Under the pieces are notes generated by a model, which was not told the origin of the DNA, did not search any database, and saw only the letters and a program-made list of their open reading frames with translations. DNA of 64,000 bases, taken from contig NZ_CP091975.1 in the NCBI RefSeq assembly GCF_029016285.1, positions 744,001-808,000 on the forward strand. The letters are read 5' to 3'. Both the position numbers and the translations under genes were made by a program. Of the stretch, positions 57,565 to 64,000 are shown piece by piece. Each line of letters begins with the position of its first letter. Position 1 is the first letter of the stretch. This stretch comes from Vibrio sp. DW001 (GTDB taxonomy: Bacteria > Pseudomonadota > Gammaproteobacteria > Enterobacterales > Vibrionaceae).

Positions 57565-59168
57565 ACGCTGACCTTAGTGACATCGACATAAAGCTTAAGG
57601 CTTTGGCCTGGCTTGATGTACTTTTTCTTAGCCAGATTGTTCCATTTTACAATATCTGAGCTCTTAACATTAAATTTGTTCGCAATACCATTAATGGTGT
57701 CTCCTGTGCGAACTTTGTAATGAACGGTACGCATAACGGCACCGTCACTATTATTTTTCCAGATGACGAGTCTTTGACCAATTTTTAATGTGTCTTTGGG
57801 GCCCATACCATTCCATTTAGCTAAAGACTGATATGACACTTTATGCTTTCTAGAAATTGTCCATAGGCTGTCGCCACTTGAAACGGTGTGAGTAACCTTA
57901 AACTTCCCTCTGGCCGTTGATTGTGTTTTGGCCAAACGATTTTTTGCACTCAGCGCATAAGCTTCGTCACCTTTTGTCGATGTTGGAATCATCAAATGTT
58001 GTCCAACACGAATCATATTGCCGGACAGGTTATTCGCTGTTCTGATTATCTTACTTGTTGTTTCATGGTCTCTTGCTATGACACTCAGTGTATCGCCAGA
58101 TTTCACCTTATAGCGAATAAGCTTCACACCTTTACCACGGTTTTCTTCTACCGATTGATTAAATGGCTCGACAGCGTCGAGTGGTAATAAAAAGTGAAAT
58201 GGTCCTTCAGGTGCTGTAGCCCATTGGTTATAGGCTGGATTGTAGCTTTGCAGTTCAGTGACAGAAAGCCCAGCGTAGTTAGCCGCTATCGCGAGATCAA
58301 GTTGCTCTTTTGGATCAACGCTTTGTAATACAGGTTTGTTTGCAATAGCAGGGATGCTGACACCGTATTTTTCTTGATTAGCAACAACATCCGCTAAAGC
58401 AAGTAATTTTGGAACATAACTGCTGGTCTCTTTAGGTAATTCAAGAGAGAAGAAATCTATTGGTTTACCCGCTTTATTATTTTTAGTTATCGCTCGAGAA
58501 ACACGTCCGCCACCGCTATTGTAGGCCGCGATGGCATGATTCCAGTTACCATCAAATCGTTTGTTCAAATAGGTCAGGTAGTCTAGCGCTGCATCGGTAG
58601 CCGCTGATACATCGCGTCGGCCGTCATACCAGTAGTTCTGTTCTAAGCCATACATCTTTCCTGTGCCAGGTACAAATTGCCACAATCCAGCAGCACTGCC
58701 ATGTGAATAGGCAAAGGGATCAAATGAGCTTTCTACTACAGGTAATAATGCTAGCTCTAGAGGTAGGTGGCGCTGTTCTATTTTTTCCACAATTAAATAA
58801 AGGAAAGGTTCAGCTCGGTTAGAAACAGCAATGAGATGATTAGGATGGGTAATAAACCAATTACGATAGTAGTCGACACTTTTACGATCAGGCACCTCTA
58901 ATTTGAGCTGCATCGCAATGCGCTCCCAAACATCGTCGCGATTCCAAGGAGTGATATCTGGTTTATTGACATCACTTTGTGACGGCGCCGTACCATCGTT
59001 AGCAGAATCTATCGTATCAGTATTACCATTATTTGCAGCACTCGAACTAGAGTCTGATTGATGGTTTGTACCTGTGGTCGAATTTGTCTCAGAAGAAGAG
59101 TCAATTTGTTGAGTCGTTTGGCAACCTGCCAACAGAAGTACTACGATCCAACTAAACAGCGTTCTCAT
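57561..59168 (-). CDS. mltD: MltD, membrane-bound lytic murein transglycosylase D
   Basis: A 535-residue lipoprotein. The lipobox LLLAGC puts the acylated cysteine at residue 16; a Ser/Thr/Asn-rich linker follows (20-70); the SLT catalytic domain spans about 120-250 with catalytic Glu146 in LPVVESSFDPFAYS, and AAGLWQFVPGTGKMYGL, IAAYNSGGGRV. Three LysM peptidoglycan-binding repeats close the protein (about 350-400, 425-470, 483-530). It cuts glycan strands to 1,6-anhydro ends. E. coli MltD has two LysM repeats by the usual annotation, so three is a small difference. gloB is 70 bases upstream. Confidence 0.96.
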   Translation of the reverse strand: MRTLFSWIVVLLLAGCQTTQQIDSSSETNSTTGTNHQSDSSSSAANNGNTDTIDSANDGTAPSQSDVNKPDITPWNRDDVWERIAMQLKLEVPDRKSVDYYRNWFITHPNHLIAVSNRAEPFLYLIVEKIEQRHLPLELALLPVVESSFDPFAYSHGSAAGLWQFVPGTGKMYGLEQNYWYDGRRDVSAATDAALDYLTYLNKRFDGNWNHAIAAYNSGGGRVSRAITKNNKAGKPIDFFSLELPKETSSYVPKLLALADVVANQEKYGVSIPAIANKPVLQSVDPKEQLDLAIAANYAGLSVTELQSYNPAYNQWATAPEGPFHFLLPLDAVEPFNQSVEENRGKGVKLIRYKVKSGDTLSVIARDHETTSKIIRTANNLSGNMIRVGQHLMIPTSTKGDEAYALSAKNRLAKTQSTARGKFKVTHTVSSGDSLWTISRKHKVSYQSLAKWNGMGPKDTLKIGQRLVIWKNNSDGAVMRTVHYKVRTGDTINGIANKFNVKSSDIVKWNNLAKKKYIKPGQSLKLYVDVTKVSV

Positions 59169-59238
59169 TTATCTAACCTTGTTAAAAATTGACTGCTGAT
59201 GATACTTGCGCTCATATACAGTGACAAGCTAGAAAACG

Positions 59239-59997
59239 TTAAAATGCGTTCTTCCACTCTCTTAAAGCAGTAAAGACTCCAATTGCAGACGTTTCTTTGG
59301 TTCTATTAGCAATGGAATTAATGATGCTAGGCTGATCAACTCGCAAGAAAGGATTAATAAGTTTCTCTTTTTGCAACGTTGTGGGTAGCGTCGGCTTTCC
59401 TTCTGCTCTCAATCGAAAAACGTCTTCACGATAGGCTAGTAAGTTTTGATTATCTGGTTCTACAGCCAACGCAAAAGAAACATTCGAGCTGGTATATTCG
59501 TGCGCTGGGTATACCTCTGTTTCATCGGGGAGGGCGAGTATCTTATTTAAAGATTCAAACATCTGTTCAGGCGTCCCCTCAAAAATGCGACCGCATCCTG
59601 CTGAGAATAAAACGTCGCCACTAAAGAGTTTACCATCGCCGACATATCCAAGGTGCCCATTGGTATGCCCAGGAAGATCAAGCACTAAGAATGTTTCATC
59701 AAACAGTGAGAATTGCGCTCCACCATTTAAGTTGTGGGTAAGGTATGGAATATTTTCTTTTTCAGGGCCAACAATTTTTATGTTTGGAAAGGCATCCAAC
59801 AGAGCGGCAACCCCACCAATGTGATCGTTATGATGATGTGTAACGAGTATTGCTTCTAATGTAAGGCTATGTTGATTGAGATACTCTAAGACTGGTGTTG
59901 CGTCACCGGGGTCAACAATTGCACAACGTTTATCGCTATTTTGAATTAGCCAGATGTAATTGTCATTGAATGCGGGTATGCTCTTGATGGTTAACAT
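59239..59997 (-). CDS. gloB: Glyoxalase II (hydroxyacylglutathione hydrolase)
   Basis: A 252-residue metallo-beta-lactamase-fold hydrolase. The dinuclear metal motif is [42 protein letters not shown] and [10 protein letters not shown] give further ligands. It splits S-lactoylglutathione to lactate and glutathione, ending methylglyoxal detoxification. ATG 59997 has GGAG seven bases upstream and gives the family length; a TTG 15 bases upstream overlaps the divergent gene. It shares a very short divergent region with yafS, as in E. coli. Confidence 0.97.
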   Translation of the reverse strand: MLTIKSIPAFNDNYIWLIQNSDKRCAIVDPGDATPVLEYLNQHSLTLEAILVTHHHNDHIGGVAALLDAFPNIKIVGPEKENIPYLTHNLNGGAQFSLFDETFLVLDLPGHTNGHLGYVGDGKLFSGDVLFSAGCGRIFEGTPEQMFESLNKILALPDETEVYPAHEYTSSNVSFALAVEPDNQNLLAYREDVFRLRAEGKPTLPTTLQKEKLINPFLRVDQPSIINSIANRTKETSAIGVFTALREWKNAF

Positions 59998-60035
59998 TTT
60001 ATTCTCCAGCAATGAATTGTAAGTTTAAGGTATCG

Positions 60036-60782
60036 ATGAAACCAGCTCGTACTGCAAAAAAAATCGAACAACCTCACTCATGGCAGCATCTAAAAAATGG
60101 TGCTTGGGTATCCGAATCCATCCAGATGAGGCTAGACGAGTGGTGCCCTAAATTATTTGGTTATCACATGCTAAAGCTTGGTGGACTTAGTTGTGAGATA
60201 GCAAGTAGGATGTGTAATATTCAGCATCAAGTCAACCTTGATATCAAAAACTCACAGCATACTGTCATTGCAGAACATTACGACCTTCCCTTCTTAGAAA
60301 AAAGTATCGATGTAGTGCTTCTCGCCCATCAGTTAGATTACTGCAGTGATCCTCATCGTCTGTTGCGTGAAGTGGATAGAGTGATGGTAGACGATGGGTA
60401 TCTAATTATGACTGGTTTTAACCCTATTAGCCTGATGGGACTCTCTAGTTTAATGCCGTGGAGGAAAAACAATCTGCCATGGAGTGGACGTATGTTTACT
60501 CCAAACCGAATTAAAGATTGGTTAGGCTTATTGAACTATCAGGTTGTGCACATTGATAGGTATGCTGTATTTCCAATGAAACATCCATTTTGGACTTGGT
60601 TGGAAAATAGCATGGGTGATCGATTAATACCTTGTGGCAGTCTCTATTTTATTGTCGCGAGAAAGAGAACCTATCCGCTCAAGTTGATTAAGCCTCACTG
60701 GCGATTAAAACGAAAATTATCGCCAGTAGGCGTGAATATGAGAGTAGGAAGCCGCGCTGAATCGACGAAGAATACCGATTAG
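60036..60782 (+). CDS. yafS: YafS, SAM-dependent methyltransferase
   Basis: A 248-residue class I methyltransferase-like protein: PHSWQHLKNGAWVSESIQMRLDEW, an altered SAM loop (MLKLGGLSCEIASR), acidic DLPFLEKSIDVVLLAHQLDYCSDPHRLLREVDRVM and GYLIMTGFNPISLMGL. The classic GxGxG motif is not intact, so SAM binding is inferred from the fold. The substrate is unknown. ATG 60036 is used because AAGG lies five bases before it; an ATG at 60012 has no RBS. It lies between gloB and rnhA, as in E. coli. Confidence 0.88.
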   Translation: MKPARTAKKIEQPHSWQHLKNGAWVSESIQMRLDEWCPKLFGYHMLKLGGLSCEIASRMCNIQHQVNLDIKNSQHTVIAEHYDLPFLEKSIDVVLLAHQLDYCSDPHRLLREVDRVMVDDGYLIMTGFNPISLMGLSSLMPWRKNNLPWSGRMFTPNRIKDWLGLLNYQVVHIDRYAVFPMKHPFWTWLENSMGDRLIPCGSLYFIVARKRTYPLKLIKPHWRLKRKLSPVGVNMRVGSRAESTKNTD

Positions 60783-60795
60783 CAATTCAAAGAAA

Positions 60796-61257
60796 TTAAC
60801 CTTCATAACCCTCATCAATATCTGACGGCGCTTCCGCAGCGGCTCTTGCTATCTCGTCGCATATTTCATTTTCTCTATGCCCAGCATGGCCTTTAACCCA
60901 TCGCCAGTCGACGAAATGACGGGATGCTTCGATATCAAGCGCTTTCCATAGGTCTGCATTTTTCACCGGTTTTCTGTCAGATGTCTTCCATTCGCGCTTT
61001 TTCCAGTTGTGGATCCATTTAGTGATGCCCTGACGAACGTATTGGCTGTCCGTAGTCAGGATGACATGACAAGGCTCTTTCAGCGCTTTTAATGCGACGA
61101 CTGCTGCGAGCATTTCCATTCGATTATTTGTCGTTAACGTATAACCGTTGGATAGCCTCTTTTCTGTTTGTTTATATCTAAGTACAATGCCATAACCGCC
61201 GGGGCCGGGGTTACCTAAACATGATCCATCGGTGAAAACTTCAACTTGTTTCGTCAT
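60796..61257 (-). CDS. rnhA: Ribonuclease HI
   Basis: A 153-residue RNase HI. The DEDD catalytic residues include Asp10 ([18 protein letters not shown]), Glu48 ([10 protein letters not shown]), and Asp70 (LTTDSQYV), matching E. coli numbering, with a later Asp in the [15 protein letters not shown] stretch (here [12 protein letters not shown]). It cuts RNA in RNA-DNA hybrids, including R-loops and primers. It is divergent from dnaQ with only 63 bases between the start codons, so the two promoters overlap, as in E. coli. Confidence 0.98.
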   Translation of the reverse strand: MTKQVEVFTDGSCLGNPGPGGYGIVLRYKQTEKRLSNGYTLTTNNRMEMLAAVVALKALKEPCHVILTTDSQYVRQGITKWIHNWKKREWKTSDRKPVKNADLWKALDIEASRHFVDWRWVKGHAGHRENEICDEIARAAAEAPSDIDEGYEG

Positions 61258-61320
61258 GATTTGATACTATTACTCGATAAGCCAACTTCAATATAAATAT
61301 AGTCTGACATACATATCATT
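61258..61320. promoter_or_regulatory. Compact divergent promoter region rnhA-dnaQ
   Basis: Only 63 AT-rich bases separate the two start codons. Both promoters must lie here or reach into the coding sequences, an arrangement shared with E. coli. Individual boxes were not resolved. Confidence 0.5.
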
Positions 61321-62058
61321 ATGAATACTAGTAACAATTCTAACCAACAACGAATCGTGGTACTTGATACCGAAACAACCGGTATGAACCAAGAAGGTGG
61401 ACCAACCTATTTGGGGCACCGAATTATTGAGATTGGTGCTGTAGAGATCATTGATAGAAAGCTCACTGGCAAACACTTTCACGTTTATATAAAACCGGAC
61501 AGGTTAATTCAAGAAGAGGCCATTGGTGTTCACGGTATTACCGATGAATTTCTTCGCGATAAGCCGATGTATCGAGAAGTCCATCATGAGTTTTTAGAAT
61601 TTATTAAAGGTGCGGAACTTGTCGCGCATAATGCGCCCTTTGATGTCGGCTTTATGGATTCTGAGTTCGAGAAGCTTGATCGTAGTATTGGTAAAACAAG
61701 TCAGTATTGTAAAATTACCGATACGCTTGCCATGGCAAAAAAAATATTTCCAGGCAAGAGGAACAACCTCGATATTCTATGTGAGCGCTATGGAATAGAT
61801 AATTCGCATCGAACACTCCACGGGGCGTTACTCGATGCTGAAATTCTAGCCGATGTTTATCTACTCATGACGGGTGGACAAACTTCTTTGGCATTTACTG
61901 GTGATCAACAATCAAATAGCGATGGCGAATCGATTAGACGAGCAGTATCTGAAAGAAAATCTCTTAAGGTTTTACGTGCATCTGCCGATGAAGTAGAAGC
62001 ACACCAAAAACGTTTGAATATCGTCGAAGAAGGCGGAAGCTGTCTCTGGCGGCAATAG
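61321..62058 (+). CDS. dnaQ: DNA polymerase III epsilon subunit (proofreading exonuclease)
   Basis: A 245-residue 3'-5' exonuclease. Exo I is IVVLDTETTGM with Asp16 and Glu18; Exo II is LVAHNAPFDVGFMDSEF; Exo III-epsilon is HGALLDAEILADVYL with the catalytic histidine and aspartate. A linker follows and ends in a short hydrophobic part that contacts the polymerase. It proofreads for DnaE, encoded at 49081-52560. A TIGR03503 gene begins 8 bases after the stop, so the two are probably co-transcribed. Confidence 0.98.
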   Translation: MNTSNNSNQQRIVVLDTETTGMNQEGGPTYLGHRIIEIGAVEIIDRKLTGKHFHVYIKPDRLIQEEAIGVHGITDEFLRDKPMYREVHHEFLEFIKGAELVAHNAPFDVGFMDSEFEKLDRSIGKTSQYCKITDTLAMAKKIFPGKRNNLDILCERYGIDNSHRTLHGALLDAEILADVYLLMTGGQTSLAFTGDQQSNSDGESIRRAVSERKSLKVLRASADEVEAHQKRLNIVEEGGSCLWRQ

Positions 62059-62066
62059 AGGAAACT

Positions 62067-63320
62067 ATGTTTAGGATTCTGTTCTTTTTAACCTGCATAT
62101 TGACCAGTTCCTTTAGTTGGTCACAAACAGAATCATCTGTTTCTTTATTGGACAACCGATTTAGGGTTGATCCAACAATCGAACAAATATCTTTTGTTAT
62201 TTATAGAAAATCTCGGTCTCGATCCGTTGTATTGGTGCGTCCTGATGGTAAAAAGTACTATTCATGGGATCATCCGGAAAGCGTCTCTTGGTATGAAGAA
62301 AATGGTATGGATATTATTTCCATTGAGGATCCTATGCCGGGACCATGGCAAGCCGTTGGTAAGGTGACACCAAGAAATAATATAAAACTGCTATCTGATT
62401 TATTGCTCCACGTCGATAAATTTCCTAATCGTTTATATCAACAAGAGACGATAAAATTTACCGCCCGTCTTACTCAAGATGGCAATCCACTGGTGCTCAA
62501 AGATTTTTTAGATCGAGTACGGCTTCGCGTCAATTTTATTCATTTCGTAGAAGATGAAGAGAACCCAGAGATCGCCTCTGAACCAGAGTCAACCATTCTA
62601 GGTACCTTTCAAGATGACGGGCAAGGCTTGGATGAAATCTCTGGTGATGGCGTCTTTACTGTGGCATTGCCCATTACGGTTGCTCCAGGTAAATATAAAG
62701 CCAGAATCACCTCAGGAAATGGCGTTTTCTTAAGAGCGGTTGAGCAAACAGTACTTGTGTATCCTTCTCCCATCACGGTTGGGTTTGTTCAATCAAGGGT
62801 TGATAATGAAGGGCATCTGGTGACAATTACCGGCGAACAAGGAATGGTATTGCCAGGTACTATCGCGGCAAGCATAGAGCAAACGACGCCAGATAAACGA
62901 ACTATCCTTACTCAAAGTAGTGTCGACGCAGAAGGCTTTACGACTGAATTCACTATGACGAATGACCCGTATCCAGGCAAACATACTTGGAAAGGTACGG
63001 TATACGCAACAGAAGGTGCGGCGAAAAGAGAACTCATCATTCAACTGAAAGAGAAAGCTTTCAGCGTGATGAAAAAGCTTGATATTGAACAGTCAACCAA
63101 AGAATATCAGCGTATACAGGAAGAGAAGCGCAGAGCATTTGAAATAGAAAGAATTAGGCGTGACAGAGAAGAAGCAAGAATGACCGGCATGTTGACCATA
63201 CTGGTAGGAAATTTAGTGGTGATTATTCTTGGCCTTATCATCTGGTTTGTGATTAGAAAGCTGAGAACACGCAGAGTGTCAGTACCAGAAATGCAACTGG
63301 ACGCCCCACCTAAACGGTGA
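62067..63320 (+). CDS. TIGR03503 family protein, exported and membrane-anchored
   Basis: A 417-residue protein matching the TIGR03503 family of vibrios and relatives. It has a signal peptide (about 1-19), a large beta-rich periplasmic part (about 20-345; VDPTIEQISFVIYR, MPGPWQAVGKVTP, GDGVFTVALPITVAPGKYKARITSG), a charged helix (TKEYQRIQEEKRRAFEIERIRRDREEAR), then a membrane helix near the C-terminus (about 374-394) and a short cytoplasmic tail. The domain order resembles immunoglobulin-like von Willebrand-associated proteins. The function is unknown. It starts 8 bases after dnaQ with GAGGAAAC as RBS. Confidence 0.85.
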   Translation: MFRILFFLTCILTSSFSWSQTESSVSLLDNRFRVDPTIEQISFVIYRKSRSRSVVLVRPDGKKYYSWDHPESVSWYEENGMDIISIEDPMPGPWQAVGKVTPRNNIKLLSDLLLHVDKFPNRLYQQETIKFTARLTQDGNPLVLKDFLDRVRLRVNFIHFVEDEENPEIASEPESTILGTFQDDGQGLDEISGDGVFTVALPITVAPGKYKARITSGNGVFLRAVEQTVLVYPSPITVGFVQSRVDNEGHLVTITGEQGMVLPGTIAASIEQTTPDKRTILTQSSVDAEGFTTEFTMTNDPYPGKHTWKGTVYATEGAAKRELIIQLKEKAFSVMKKLDIEQSTKEYQRIQEEKRRAFEIERIRRDREEARMTGMLTILVGNLVVIILGLIIWFVIRKLRTRRVSVPEMQLDAPPKR

Positions 63321-63328
63321 GTGATAGA

Positions 63329-63360
63329 AAAATAGAAGAGCTTAAGGCTCTTCTATTTTG
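63329..63360. terminator. Terminator after the TIGR03503 gene
   Basis: AAAATAGAAGAGC (63329-63341) and its exact reverse complement (63347-63359) form a 13-base stem with a five-base loop. A and T tracts suit termination in both directions. Confidence 0.9.
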
Positions 63361-63479
63361 TTATATAGCCTCTCTTTTTTATGTGAACTCTTCATTCTTT
63401 TCTCTTATTACTCGACACTCGAAATCAAAACTAGGTAAACTCTGAGTAATCTTATTCCCTCGAAACAGTGAGAGTCACC

Positions 63480-64000
63480 ATGTATCAAGATCTAATTCGT
63501 TCAGAATTAAATGAAGCGGCAGAAGTACTAAATAAATTTTTAAGTGATGAGCACAATATTCAACAGATAGAAGCGGCAGCCAAGATGATTGCAGATTCTT
63601 TCAAGCTTGGTGGTAAAGTTCTCTCTTGTGGCAATGGTGGCTCACACTGTGATGCGATGCATTTTGCCGAAGAATTAACAGGTCGATATAGAGAGGACCG
63701 CCCGGGATACGCGGGCATCGCTATCTCTGACCCAAGCCATATGTCTTGCGTGAGCAACGACTTTGGTTATGATTATGTATTCTCACGTTATATTGAAGCG
63801 GTTGGTTCTTCAGGTGATGTGCTATGGGGCCTTTCGACTTCAGGTAATTCAAGTAATATTCTCAAAGCAATAGAAGCCGCGAAGAAGAAAGGGATGAAAA
63901 CGATCGCTTTGACAGGTAAAGATGGCGGTAAGATGGCTGGATGCGCGGATATTGAAATACGCGTGCCCCATTTTGGTTATGCTGACCGAATTCAAGAGAT
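63480..64000 (+). CDS. gmhA: Phosphoheptose isomerase GmhA (3' end beyond window)
   Basis: The open frame from ATG 63480 to the window edge gives 173 residues without a stop; the family is about 192 long. SIS-domain motifs are clear: [27 protein letters not shown], the substrate loop [13 protein letters not shown] and [13 protein letters not shown]. It isomerises sedoheptulose 7-phosphate to D-glycero-D-manno-heptose 7-phosphate for the LPS core. AGAGTCACC is a weak RBS. It stands alone after the TIGR03503 terminator, so it has its own promoter within the 120-base gap. Confidence 0.94.
   Translation, partial: MYQDLIRSELNEAAEVLNKFLSDEHNIQQIEAAAKMIADSFKLGGKVLSCGNGGSHCDAMHFAEELTGRYREDRPGYAGIAISDPSHMSCVSNDFGYDYVFSRYIEAVGSSGDVLWGLSTSGNSSNILKAIEAAKKKGMKTIALTGKDGGKMAGCADIEIRVPHFGYADRIQE

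Overview
The window is chromosomal DNA from a gammaproteobacterium, almost certainly a member of the Vibrionaceae. The pointers are a sodium-type polar flagellar stator (PomA end and PomB), the gcvA/GcvB-ygdD-rlmM-xni-ppnN and queF-syd-yqcC-truC neighbourhoods, a CsrB-type sponge RNA under a perfect GacA/VarA box, several lineage-restricted families (DUF3301, DUF3549, DUF3461, TIGR03503), and moderately AT-rich DNA. I place it in or near Vibrio but cannot name the species.

Layout. (1) 1-1149: end of pomA and all of pomB. (2) 1143-5106: a CitAB/DcuSR-type two-component system divergent from a DcuB-like C4-dicarboxylate antiporter, lying between pomB and thiI. (3) 5318-13605: thiI, the GcvB small RNA divergent from gcvA, ygdD, rlmM, then xni, ppnN and a cytosolic diguanylate cyclase on the minus strand. 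(4) 13710-22222: a periplasmic TPR protein with a degenerate GGDEF end, queF divergent from syd and a zinc-ribbon gene, a DUF188 gene, a small coiled-coil gene, a CsrB-type RNA of about 400 nt, DUF3301/DUF3549 genes and yqcC-truC. (5) 22266-29498: an accessory carbohydrate locus: LacI-type regulator divergent from a five-gene operon (TIM-barrel isomerase, Gfo/Idh/MocA oxidoreductase, and an RbsACB-type ABC transporter), with two related palindromic operators. (6) 29515-33797: DUF3461 gene, glnD and map on the minus strand. (7) 34173-52560: the conserved translation and envelope block rpsB-tsf-pyrH-frr-uppS-cdsA-dxr-rseP-bamA-skp-lpxD-fabZ-lpxA-lpxB-rnhB-dnaE. (8) 52637-64000: accA, tilS, cytochrome c, glnB, yafD-like gene, YIP1 gene, mltD, gloB, yafS, rnhA, dnaQ, a TIGR03503 gene and the start of gmhA.

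How it fits together. Block 7 runs from making ribosomal proteins and recycling ribosomes, through isoprenoid carrier lipid and CDP-diacylglycerol synthesis, to beta-barrel assembly and lipid A synthesis. glnD and glnB encode the enzyme and target of the nitrogen-sensing uridylylation switch. Two global post-transcriptional regulators, GcvB (amino-acid uptake) and a CsrB-like RNA (carbon storage, motility, virulence), are RNA genes and would be missed by an ORF-only annotation. No CRISPR array, prophage, insertion sequence or tRNA/rRNA gene was seen. The accessory sugar locus and the Dcu module are the two regions that look inserted into otherwise conserved backbone; the sugar locus is the best candidate for an incompletely described pathway.
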